Shown here in pieces: positions 7,794 through 15,599 of a stretch of DNA of 39,320 nucleotides. Within the stretch, counting starts at the first letter, position 1. The number at the start of each line of letters is the position of its first letter. The notes under the pieces were generated by a model. The model was not told the DNA's origin. It saw only the letters and a program-made list of their open reading frames with translations, and searched no databases. This stretch comes from Candidatus Woesearchaeota archaeon (lineage in GTDB: Archaea > Nanobdellota > Nanobdellia > SCGC-AAA011-G17 > JACQNH01). Made by a program: the position numbers and the translations under genes. The stretch covers positions 1-39,320 of the forward strand of contig JACQNH010000067.1 of assembly GCA_016203175.1 (NCBI GenBank). The letters are read 5' to 3'.

Positions 7794-8216
7794 ATGGGCT
7801 ACGAAGAAAGATTTAATCAACACATTGAAGAATGGATAAATCACTGTAATACGCCAAAAGTAAGATTAAGTGCTAAGTTTTTTTTAGAGGCGCTTGATTG
7901 TGAAGCCTATAAAAACATTGTTTCAATGGGTCCTTCTATACTCCCCTTTATAAGAAAGATGTATAATAGAAGCGCAGGAATACACGACTTACCCCCAGAT
8001 AAATTCCTAAAGACCATTGAAGAAATTGAACAGAAGGGTCTTAGTCTTAAATTGTCGGATTATGAATTATCTCTTGCCTTAGTTAAAGATTGTTTAACTA
8101 ATCTTGTTATTGAAATAGTAGGAGATAATTTTAAGGTGCCAGAAGATATTATATATGATCCGTACTTAAGAGGGGAGTATACAAAGAGATGGTTAGAAGA
8201 AAACACGACTGGATAA
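7794..8216 (+). CDS. hypothetical helical protein
   Basis: I do not recognise this 140-residue protein. It is soluble and mainly helical, with an internal SMGPSILPFIRKMY stretch reminiscent of small HEAT-like proteins of mobile DNA, and a charged C-terminus. Its ATG follows the gatB stop with no gap, so it is read through from the gatB promoter. Its base composition looks more GC-balanced than its neighbours (acgccaaaag, ttacccccag), which may mean recent acquisition. Confidence 0.6.
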   Translation: MGYEERFNQHIEEWINHCNTPKVRLSAKFFLEALDCEAYKNIVSMGPSILPFIRKMYNRSAGIHDLPPDKFLKTIEEIEQKGLSLKLSDYELSLALVKDCLTNLVIEIVGDNFKVPEDIIYDPYLRGEYTKRWLEENTTG

Positions 8217-8268
8217 ATAAAGAATAGAAAAACAAACTATAAATTATTTGAAATTTAATAACCAAAAG

Positions 8269-8280
8269 CTATTTAAAATA
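8269..8280 (+). promoter_or_regulatory. probable TATA box for tldDE
   Basis: CTATTTAAAATA is centred about 25 bases before the ATG at 8299. It lies within the longer TTG-initiated ORF and so supports the internal start. Confidence 0.55.
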
Positions 8281-8298
8281 ATAAACTTAGTCTGTAGA

Positions 8299-9705
8299 AT
8301 GCAAGATTTAGCTGACTTTGCAATTAAATATCTACAGAAAAAAGGGGCTTCTTATGCAGAAGCTAAATATCAGGAGATAGAGTCTAATAGTTTTATAGTT
8401 AAAAATGGTTCTTTAGATATTTCCAGTTTTGATATCACAAAAGGTGTTGGTATAAGATTTATTTTAAATAATAAATTAGGATTTTTGTCTACGAATATTT
8501 TAAAAAAAGAGGCTTTAATCAAACAATTAGAAAATTCTTTAAAAATGACTTTGAAAACAAAAATATCTGAGAATGTAGAATTTTCTGAGGAAAAGGCAAA
8601 TATAGCAAATTATGAGGTTAAGCAAAAAATAAAATTGTCTAATGTAAGCGCTGATGAAAAAATTTCTATTCTAATGGCTGCTGAAAAAGAGATGAGAAGT
8701 GTTGATACTAAGGTTGAATCAACATATATACATTTATCTGATAATGAGACTCTTAATTACTATACGAATACTGATGGATCAAAAATACAATCCAAAATTC
8801 CTACAGCTAGTTTTATTTATGTTGTTTCTGTTAGAGAGAATGGAAAAACTAGCCAAAGGTATTCTGAATATGGGGGAGGGGGGGGTTTTGAAGTTGTGAA
8901 GAATTTTAAGATTCCTTCTTTATTAAAAAGTGAAGTTGAGGCAATGAAAATTAATTTAAGACATGGTAAAAAACCACCTCAGGGTGTAGTTGATGCTGTT
9001 TTAGGCCCTCAAGTTAGTGGGATAATAGCACATGAATCTGGCGGGCATCCTTATGAGGCTGATAGAATATTTGGAAGGGAAGCAGCACAAGCAGGAGAAT
9101 CTTTTGTTAATAAGGATATGATTGGCTATAAAATTGGGTCAGAGGCTGTAACAATAGTCGATGATCCTACTGTTGAGAGTGGTTATGGTTTTTATTTATA
9201 TGATGATGAGGGTGTTAAAGCAAGAAGAAAATATATTATAAAAAATGGTGCGATAAATGAATTTTTGCACAATAGACAAACTGCTAAATTAATGGGGCTT
9301 AAAAGCAATGGCTCTGCAAGGTCTAATGCATTTGATAAAGAACCGATCATAAGAATGTCAAATACATTTTTTTTACCTGGAGATTATACAGAAGAAGAAT
9401 TAATTGAGGATGTAAAGTTGGGGGTTTATATTAAGAATTTTATGGAGTGGAATATTGATGATAAAAGAATAAATCAAAAATATGTTGGATCAGAATGTTA
9501 TTTAATTGAGAATGGTAAAATAAAAAATCCTATAATTGCACCTAAGATTGAGACAACTACTTTTAAACTTTATCCTTCAATAGACGCTTGCGGAAAAAAT
9601 TTAGAGTATCATGCTGGAGATTGTGGAAAGTCTGACCCGCTTCAGGGCATCCCAGTAATATTAGGAGGACCTTCAATAAGAGTAAGAGGAGTAAAAGTAA
9701 GCTAA
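8299..9705 (+). CDS. tldD: TldD family metalloprotease
   Basis: The zinc-binding HExxxH motif reads HESGGHPYEADRIFGREAAQAGESF, the TldD signature. Downstream are GYGFYLYDDEGVKARR and NGAINEFLHNRQTA, also conserved. TldD with TldE forms a heterodimeric protease that degrades small unfolded peptides. The start at 8299 (MQDLADFAIKYL) is chosen over the TTG at 8248 because a TATA box lies about 25 bases upstream and the extra N-terminal residues are not family-like. tldE follows after one base. Confidence 0.92.
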   Translation: MQDLADFAIKYLQKKGASYAEAKYQEIESNSFIVKNGSLDISSFDITKGVGIRFILNNKLGFLSTNILKKEALIKQLENSLKMTLKTKISENVEFSEEKANIANYEVKQKIKLSNVSADEKISILMAAEKEMRSVDTKVESTYIHLSDNETLNYYTNTDGSKIQSKIPTASFIYVVSVRENGKTSQRYSEYGGGGGFEVVKNFKIPSLLKSEVEAMKINLRHGKKPPQGVVDAVLGPQVSGIIAHESGGHPYEADRIFGREAAQAGESFVNKDMIGYKIGSEAVTIVDDPTVESGYGFYLYDDEGVKARRKYIIKNGAINEFLHNRQTAKLMGLKSNGSARSNAFDKEPIIRMSNTFFLPGDYTEEELIEDVKLGVYIKNFMEWNIDDKRINQKYVGSECYLIENGKIKNPIIAPKIETTTFKLYPSIDACGKNLEYHAGDCGKSDPLQGIPVILGGPSIRVRGVKVS

Positions 9706-9706
9706 A

Positions 9707-11023
9707 ATGGAATTATTAAATTATATTATAAAGGAATTAAAAGAAAAGGGAGCGGATGATGTAATAACTTCTTTAAATGAAAGTTTAGTGAAACAAGTTA
9801 GATTTGCAAATAGCGAGATAAATTTAAATTTGTCTTATAATTTCTCAACAATTTCTATATTTGCAGCAATAAAAAATAGAACAATTAGTACAAGTTTAAA
9901 GGAGTTAACTAAAGAAGCTGCTGATTTAACAATTAAAAAGATTATAAATAATGTTAAGAATTTACCAAAGAATGAGGAGTATAAAGAGATTGCTAAAGGA
10001 AAATTTAAGTATCCTGAAATTGAAGAATTGTATGATAAAAAAGTTGATGATGTGGATGCAATAGATGTAATTGAGGATGCAATTTCAATTTCTAAAAATA
10101 ATGGGGCTTTAAAATGCGCTGGTGTTTTTTATATTACAAAATCAAAAGATCAAATATTAACTTCTAACAATATTGAAAATGAAGGAGAAAGAACGCATTA
10201 TTATTTTTCAATTAGATCATTAAATTCTAAAGATGCTTCTGGTCATTCAACAAGCTCTTCGAATGTGATTTCAAAGTTAGATTATAAAAGTGCTGTAATT
10301 GAATCTGCTGAAATTTCAAAACAATCTTTAAATCCAAAAGAATCTCCTGAGGGCAAGTTTGATGTTATCTTTTCTCCTTTGGCATTTGCTCCTTTATTAG
10401 TCCATACTGGGAATTCTGCTTCTATATACTCTTTAGAATCTGGGTTTTCATTTTTTCCTAAAGAGATTAATAAAGAAATTGCATCTAAGATTGTTACATT
10501 AATTGATGATGGAACGTATAAAAATGGAAGTGGAAGTGGAAGATATGATGATGAAGGCTGTCCAAGGCAAAAGACTGTTGTTGTTGAAAATGGAATTTTA
10601 AAATCATTTTTACATAATACTTCAACTGCAATTAAATATAAAACAAAATCAACTGGAAATGCTGGAATTATTAGTCCTGAACCAACTAATTTTATTTTAC
10701 TACCAGGGGATTTGACAAAAGAAAAGATGATTAAAAATGTAGATAATGGAATTTTAATAACTAATATTTGGTATACTAGATTTAATAATTATTTAACAGG
10801 GGAGTTTTCTACAATACCAAGAGATGGAACTTTTTTAATTAAGAATGGTGAGATTTTAAATCCAATTAAAGGTTTAAGGGTAACAGATAAATTAAGTGAG
10901 ATGTATAAAAGGGTGATAGGTTTAGGAAAGGATTTAAAACAAATAGAAAGCTGGGAGGCTGAATCCCCAACAGTATTGCCTTATGTCTTAGTTAAAGATG
11001 TTGGTATTAGTAAGCCTAAATGA
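9707..11023 (+). CDS. tldE: TldE/PmbA family protein, partner of TldD
   Basis: This 438-residue protein is a TldD paralogue in which no HExxxH zinc site is visible: the equivalent stretch reads APLLVHTGNSASIYSLESG. Conserved features include SGRYDDEGCPRQKTVVVENGILKSFLHNTSTA and the end LPYVLVKDVGISKPK. It forms the non-catalytic half of the TldD/E protease. It is separated from tldD by one base, so they are one operon. Its stop abuts the stop of the opposed RibD-C-like gene. Confidence 0.9.
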   Translation: MELLNYIIKELKEKGADDVITSLNESLVKQVRFANSEINLNLSYNFSTISIFAAIKNRTISTSLKELTKEAADLTIKKIINNVKNLPKNEEYKEIAKGKFKYPEIEELYDKKVDDVDAIDVIEDAISISKNNGALKCAGVFYITKSKDQILTSNNIENEGERTHYYFSIRSLNSKDASGHSTSSSNVISKLDYKSAVIESAEISKQSLNPKESPEGKFDVIFSPLAFAPLLVHTGNSASIYSLESGFSFFPKEINKEIASKIVTLIDDGTYKNGSGSGRYDDEGCPRQKTVVVENGILKSFLHNTSTAIKYKTKSTGNAGIISPEPTNFILLPGDLTKEKMIKNVDNGILITNIWYTRFNNYLTGEFSTIPRDGTFLIKNGEILNPIKGLRVTDKLSEMYKRVIGLGKDLKQIESWEAESPTVLPYVLVKDVGISKPK

Positions 11024-11935
11024 TTATCTTTTTGGAATGTAATGCAAATATAATGTATTTTTTCCTTCTTTAGGGAGCTTATCTGCCATTTTAATACTGA
11101 TTAATTCTAAATCTATCAAATTTTTAGAGTCAGGAAAGTGAAAGAAAGATCTTACGTTAACATCTCCAGATAAAACTGCAGAAGTGTTTATGAAATAGTT
11201 ATCAACTAATCCTGCATTAATAAGATCTGTAGATAATGTTGGACCACCTAAAGCTAAGAATCTTTCAACACCATATTTAGATTTCAAAATTGTTAACATT
11301 CTGTACATATTAAGCTCCCTTGGTGAAGGACCTATTGATTCAATTGCCACATTTTTATATTTTTTTATTTCTGCTTCAAGTTTAGACAAGCCAATATCTG
11401 AAGTAAAAATTATTGATTTTCCTTCTTGTGTAAAAGCAAGATGATCTAAACCGTTTTCAATTTCACCAGAGCCTGTTACAATTACTCCAATTGGATGCCG
11501 TGATTTTTTTAGAATTTCCTCTCTATATTTTATTAAATCATGATCGTAAAAAGAAAGAAGTAAGGGTCTTTCATTATTTTCTCCACGGTACATATTTTTT
11601 GCAGCTCCCACTGCATCTACATTAAACCTTAAAATTTCTCTAAAATGATACCAATCTGTTAACCCTCCTTTTGCTTTCCATGATGCTTTGAATGCTGCTT
11701 TACCATCTAGCGTTTGAACGTAAATAATCCCTACAGAGGCTCTTTTGGGGTCTGGTGAAGGAATCCAGATTAAATCACCATCATAAATTCTTTTGACTTT
11801 TTCAGGTGCTTCTAGAGCATAATTTTTATAAGCCTCATCTATATGGAGTGTTCTTAAGGAACCTAAATTTTCAGTTTTATATTTAGCTGGATCTTGTTGA
11901 GATTTTAAATATTCTAGATAGTTTAAAATGACCAT
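11024..11935 (-). CDS. RibD C-terminal / dihydrofolate-reductase-like reductase
   Basis: A pyrimidine-reductase fold is suggested by GIIYVQTLDGKAA near residue 70, RFNVDAVGAAKNMYRG, and the NADPH-binding LALGGPTLSTDLINAGLVDNYFI. These match the RibD_C family, which reduces the ribosyl group in riboflavin synthesis. The N-terminal 65 residues are not part of that domain, and no deaminase domain is present. It could also be a reductase of another pterin- or flavin-like compound. I start at the ATG at 11935 because a TATA box (AGTTTTTTAAAG) is about 24 bases upstream, and no riboflavin genes are nearby. Confidence 0.75.
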   Translation of the reverse strand: MVILNYLEYLKSQQDPAKYKTENLGSLRTLHIDEAYKNYALEAPEKVKRIYDGDLIWIPSPDPKRASVGIIYVQTLDGKAAFKASWKAKGGLTDWYHFREILRFNVDAVGAAKNMYRGENNERPLLLSFYDHDLIKYREEILKKSRHPIGVIVTGSGEIENGLDHLAFTQEGKSIIFTSDIGLSKLEAEIKKYKNVAIESIGPSPRELNMYRMLTILKSKYGVERFLALGGPTLSTDLINAGLVDNYFINTSAVLSGDVNVRSFFHFPDSKNLIDLELISIKMADKLPKEGKNTLYLHYIPKR

Positions 11936-12000
11936 AATAAACAATTCAAAATAAGGCTTTAAAAAACTTTAGTTTAAATATTAAATCAGATTTTGACTTA

Positions 12001-13056
12001 TTAAAGAAATTTTCCATTTTCATAAACTAATTTACCATCTAAAAATATTTTACCATTTTTCATATCTTTAATGAAATCCCAATGGACAGCACTTTCATTT
12101 ACACCACCACATTCTTTGTATGCTGAGCCTATTGCCATATGAATAGAACTTCCAGTTTTCTCATCGAAAAGTATATTTTTAATTCCTTTTTTAATGTTAT
12201 AGTTTAAACCAATACCTAGTTCTCCTAGTTTAGAAGCACCTTCATCAGTTTTAATTACTTGTTTAACAAAATCTTCTCCTTTTTCTGCTTTTACTTCTAC
12301 AATTCTTCCTTTTTTAAAAACAAATCTTACATCTGAAACTTCTTTTCCTGAATAAACTGTTGGAAAGTCAAAATAAATATAACCTTCTGTTTCATCTTCG
12401 AATGGAGCTGTAAAAATTTCTCCATCTGGCATATTATGAGAACCATCACCTTTTACAAATTTTCTTCCATCAATTTTTAATTTAATATCTGTATCTTTTC
12501 CAACAATTCTAACTTCCTTTCCTGATTCCATTATTTTTACAAATTTATCCTGTTCTTTACTTATTTTTTTCCAGTCTTGAATACAGGCGTTATAGACAAA
12601 ATCTTCAAATTCTTCTAAAGACATTCCTGCTTCTTGAGCAAAAGAAGGTGTTGGAAAATCAAAAATAATCCATCTTTTCTTTAATCTTTCAATTTTTATA
12701 GGTTCTAGCAACTTAGATCTATTTGTTATTTTATTTGGATCAACATTTGCCATTTCTTTTAAGTTTTTAGGAGCCCTAATATTTATTAAACAATCAATCT
12801 TCTTTATTTCTTGATAAGCTATTTCTGGAAATGTTTTTAGGATTTTATCAGTTGCATATTTGAAATAAATAGAATGAAATTGATCATCACCTATTCTTGG
12901 AATTGGAAATGCACTTTTTTGTAAGACCTTTTTATATAAAACTTTAATTAATTCTATAGCAGTATATTCCCCTTCTATAACTACATAATCGCCTTCTTTT
13001 ACTTTAGTGCTTTCCAATAAGATGTCTGCTACTTTTTCAATTCTTTGGTCTACCAT
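12001..13056 (-). CDS. M29 family aminopeptidase
   Basis: The family hallmarks of thermophilic M29 aminopeptidases (AmpS/AmpT) are present: NMPDGEIFTAPFEDETEGY with the metal-binding Glu, a YSGKEVSDVRF strand, and GGVNESAVHWDFI with the conserved His and Asp. It removes N-terminal residues from peptides in the cytoplasm, using two metal ions. The start at 13056 (MVDQRIEKVADIL) replaces the ORF-track start at 13119, because a TATA box (GTTTTTAATTTAA) lies about 24 bases upstream. The permease gene ends just upstream on the same strand, which fits uptake or recycling of amino acids together with tldDE. Confidence 0.9.
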   Translation of the reverse strand: MVDQRIEKVADILLESTKVKEGDYVVIEGEYTAIELIKVLYKKVLQKSAFPIPRIGDDQFHSIYFKYATDKILKTFPEIAYQEIKKIDCLINIRAPKNLKEMANVDPNKITNRSKLLEPIKIERLKKRWIIFDFPTPSFAQEAGMSLEEFEDFVYNACIQDWKKISKEQDKFVKIMESGKEVRIVGKDTDIKLKIDGRKFVKGDGSHNMPDGEIFTAPFEDETEGYIYFDFPTVYSGKEVSDVRFVFKKGRIVEVKAEKGEDFVKQVIKTDEGASKLGELGIGLNYNIKKGIKNILFDEKTGSSIHMAIGSAYKECGGVNESAVHWDFIKDMKNGKIFLDGKLVYENGKFL

Positions 13057-13093
13057 ATGATTTTTTGAATAGATTAAATTAAAAACCTTTCTA

Positions 13094-14254
13094 TTAAAAA
13101 ATAAAATCCCAAATAGCATAGATTATACCACTTAAGTACATTAAAATTAATAACACATAAAGAATGATATTTACTTTTATCCTATATTCTGGTTTTCTTT
13201 CCTGCATAAATTTAGATTGTTTATGCATGTAAATCAACATTAAACCTGATATGCCACCACTAATTGCACCTGTTAAGCTAAGTATATCTGTAAACCCTGC
13301 ATTTTTTCTTAAAATTAGATATAATATTAAAGCGATAAAGGAAACTAAGGCCCAAGATAAAATTTTTCCTAGTTTTAAATCTCTATTGTAGGTATTTTTT
13401 AGTGCAAAACCTAATGCTAAAAAACTTGTAGACATAGCGAAAATAGCAAAAAGATTTCCAAAAAGCCAAGCCCATTTTCCTAAAGCAATATTTAAACCAA
13501 TAGTTGCTACTTGTGTAGTTTCTAAACCTGTAACACCAACAACACCCAATGCAAATAAAAAATAAACAATTATAACTACAATCCCACCTATTAATATAGA
13601 ATTTTTAAGAAATATTTTATGTTTTTGCAATTCATCCCTCATTGTAGGTATTGCACTTTCTCCTAAGAGAGAAAATAAGATTACACCATAGGGGAAAAAT
13701 AGTAGTTTAAATAAAGAAAGATTGGATGGATTTAGGTATGTTAAGTTTGAAAATTTAAGATTGTAAATACTAATAAAAGATATTGTAAGTAAAGCGATTA
13801 GCATCACGAATGTAAATATTGTTTCGATTTCCTCAAATAAGGTAATTCCAGCAAGGAGCAATAAACTTAAGATGAACCAAGTGATTAAAGCGTAAAAAAT
13901 ATTGCTTCCACCAAAAATATTTGCTAATACATCACTTACACCTGTGATATATGCTAATAAAGCGCCATAAACCCATAAAACAACGTTAAATAACATAAGC
14001 CATTTCAATTTTTCTCCTAAAAACTTTTGACAATAACCAACCAATTGATGACTGCCTTTACAACTTAGTGCAATTTCACCAATCATTAAATGGGTTAATA
14101 AGACTGCAATTCCTACTATAATTAATACTAAAGCACCATAAAGAAAACCAACTTTAGAAACAACATAAGGTATACCAAAGATTCCTGCACCTATAACATA
14201 AGCGATATAGGTTAAGATAGTTACAATAACATCTTTAAAACCTCTTTTTAGCAT
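13094..14254 (-). CDS. APC-superfamily amino-acid permease (aromatic amino-acid/HAAAP-like)
   Basis: About 11 transmembrane segments span the protein. The first helix carries the unwound AYVIGAGIFGIPYVVSKVGF motif typical of the Trp/Tyr permease (HAAAP) branch, and a conserved loop reads LGESAIPTMRDEL. It should import an amino acid by cation symport; the substrate cannot be assigned. Length (386 aa) is normal for the family. It lies upstream of the M29 aminopeptidase on the same strand. Confidence 0.85.
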   Translation of the reverse strand: MLKRGFKDVIVTILTYIAYVIGAGIFGIPYVVSKVGFLYGALVLIIVGIAVLLTHLMIGEIALSCKGSHQLVGYCQKFLGEKLKWLMLFNVVLWVYGALLAYITGVSDVLANIFGGSNIFYALITWFILSLLLLAGITLFEEIETIFTFVMLIALLTISFISIYNLKFSNLTYLNPSNLSLFKLLFFPYGVILFSLLGESAIPTMRDELQKHKIFLKNSILIGGIVVIIVYFLFALGVVGVTGLETTQVATIGLNIALGKWAWLFGNLFAIFAMSTSFLALGFALKNTYNRDLKLGKILSWALVSFIALILYLILRKNAGFTDILSLTGAISGGISGLMLIYMHKQSKFMQERKPEYRIKVNIILYVLLILMYLSGIIYAIWDFIF

Positions 14255-14276
14255 AACTAAGTTAAAGAATTTATGT

Positions 14277-14582
14277 TTATATTGATTTTTCTATTAATTT
14301 TTCAGAAGGATATATCATGTAATCTTTATAACCTGGGGGGAAGCCATTATTAAAAACCCTTATTGATATTTCAAATTTTTTTATTTCTTTGTATGCGCCT
14401 AATCTTTCATGCAAACCTATAGTTTTAGGGTCTTTAACACCAACTTCTAATCTTAATAAAGGTTGGTTAGGCAAAGTTTCAGGATCTATATTTCTAGGGA
14501 CTAAAGCTAAAGAGTAAAAGTTACCCTCACCAACTACGTTTTTAACTAAGGAAACTAGTTTATTACTATCTTCTTCATTCAA
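14277..14582 (-). CDS. hypothetical protein
   Basis: This is a 101-residue soluble protein without a family I recognise. It looks alpha/beta, with strands in FYSLALVPR, LLRLEVGVKD and FEISIRVFNNG. A purine-rich AAAAGGGGG lies upstream of its ATG and may act as a ribosome-binding site. It is transcribed toward the permease gene, 22 bases away, so the two may share a transcript. Confidence 0.55.
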   Translation of the reverse strand: MNEEDSNKLVSLVKNVVGEGNFYSLALVPRNIDPETLPNQPLLRLEVGVKDPKTIGLHERLGAYKEIKKFEISIRVFNNGFPPGYKDYMIYPSEKLIEKSI

Positions 14583-14649
14583 TTTCTTAACCCCCTTTTA
14601 AGTAATATAATAAAATATGAAACAAATATTTAAAGATGATTATGGTGAA

Positions 14650-14871
14650 TTATCTATTAAAAAAAGAAAATATAAAAAATAATATTATGGCTAAAATAAG
14701 TATTAAGTAAAAGCTTTTTTTGTTTGTAAAGGCTCCAAAAATAGGGAATGGGCCAATAAATATGCCTCCTGCTGCTTTTACATTTGGAGACTTTGAAGTA
14801 AAGGAAGAAGCAAAAACTATGATAAACCCTATAAGAATTAGTAATAAACCTATTTTAAGTAAATTTTCCAT
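14650..14871 (-). CDS. DUF131 (TIGR00304-like) small membrane protein
   Basis: Two transmembrane helices flank the conserved loop GGIFIGPFPIFGAFTNKK, the hallmark of the archaeal DUF131 family. Length (73 aa) is usual. Function is unknown. It is the third gene of a tight three-gene set of tiny membrane proteins, with one base between the upstream stop and this ATG. Confidence 0.8.
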   Translation of the reverse strand: MENLLKIGLLLILIGFIIVFASSFTSKSPNVKAAGGIFIGPFPIFGAFTNKKSFYLILILAIILFFIFSFFNR

Positions 14872-14872
14872 T

Positions 14873-15007
14873 TTATGTCATGAAGAAAAGGATAATTGTA
14901 GCAATTGTAACTAAAGTCAATAGATATGCTGTTCTTTTTTCTGCTATTAAAATACCGATGCATTCTATTATTACAGCAAATATTGCTATTGTTGGATTTT
15001 CTATCAT
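14873..15007 (-). CDS. tiny two-helix membrane protein (44 aa), absent from the ORF track
   Basis: The frame MIENPTIAIFAVIIECIG...TIILFFMT is 44 residues, with two hydrophobic segments around a charged turn (AEKRTAY). Its ATG overlaps the stop of the upstream 60-aa gene as ATGA, and its stop is one base before the DUF131 start. This is a classic translational-coupling layout and makes the ORF credible despite its size. No family recognised. Confidence 0.65.
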   Translation of the reverse strand: MIENPTIAIFAVIIECIGILIAEKRTAYLLTLVTIATIILFFMT

Positions 15008-15186
15008 TTTACCACCAACCTTGAAAGGCCTAAAACAACCACCCCTCCAGCCATAACTAAACCACCTAAAATAGAGATTACTTCGTCTTTTGAGTATCTT
15101 ATTAATGCACCGCCTAGAAGGATTAATCCAAAACCAACTACGTCTAAAGCGATTAAAAGATTGCTGAAGCCTTTTTTGTTTATCAT
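15004..15186 (-). CDS. tiny membrane protein (60 aa)
   Basis: Two hydrophobic Gly-rich helices (LIALDVVGFGLILLGGAL and ISILGGLVMAGGVVVLGL) are joined by a short charged loop. It heads the three-gene set with the 44-aa and DUF131 proteins. TTTATAAACTTAAAAAATAT lies just upstream and can serve as promoter. The gene begins 32 bases after the truncated dph2. No function recognised. Confidence 0.6.
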   Translation of the reverse strand: MINKKGFSNLLIALDVVGFGLILLGGALIRYSKDEVISILGGLVMAGGVVVLGLSRLVVK

Positions 15187-15218
15187 AAGAATAATATATT
15201 TTTTAAGTTTATAAAGAT

Positions 15219-15479
15219 TTACACTAGAGGTTTTGCTATTAAAGGAGAAGAATGGCCAAATTGAACTAATAGGTCTATGGTTTTAATTATTGGATAATCA
15301 CAAGCGCCATAACAATCATCAGCCCAGATTAACACTTTTACATTTCCTTTTTCTTCTATTTCATTTGCTATTGATAATGCTTCTGTTTTTAATCCATCAG
15401 GGAATTGTAATAAAACAGTTTTAGCATTAATTTTATTTATTTCTTCCAATACTTTATTTAATTCAAAGTTGTATTCCAT
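15219..15479 (-). pseudogene. dph2: truncated diphthamide synthase (Dph2/Dph1), N-terminal domain only
   Basis: The 86 residues match the first domain of archaeal Dph2: TVLLQFPDGLKTEALSIANEIEEKG, the ADDCYGACD motif with the first iron-sulfur Cys, and DLLVQFGHSSPL. The enzyme (about 330 aa) makes the first step of diphthamide on EF-2, with one Cys from each of three domains binding [4Fe-4S]. The two later domains are absent: a TAA ends the frame and a different operon begins 32 bases on. It cannot work alone and is probably a remnant, unless the remaining part is encoded elsewhere. Confidence 0.8.
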
Positions 15480-15599
15480 GGTTTTTATATATTAATTAAA
15501 CTTTTAAAGCTTTATGTTTAAAGAAAAGATTAATACCTACTTTATATCCTTACTTTTAGATCTTACCCTTCTTCGGAAGTATATTGTAATTGCGAAAAG

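Noticed and set aside
14617-14682. 21-aa plus-strand ORF MKQIFKDDYGEL
   Set aside because: It runs antisense over the end of the DUF131 gene and has no ribosome-binding site or overlap supporting it.
14720-14914. Plus-strand 64-aa ORF opposite DUF131
   Set aside because: Antisense to a recognised DUF131 gene and to the coupled 44-aa ORF.
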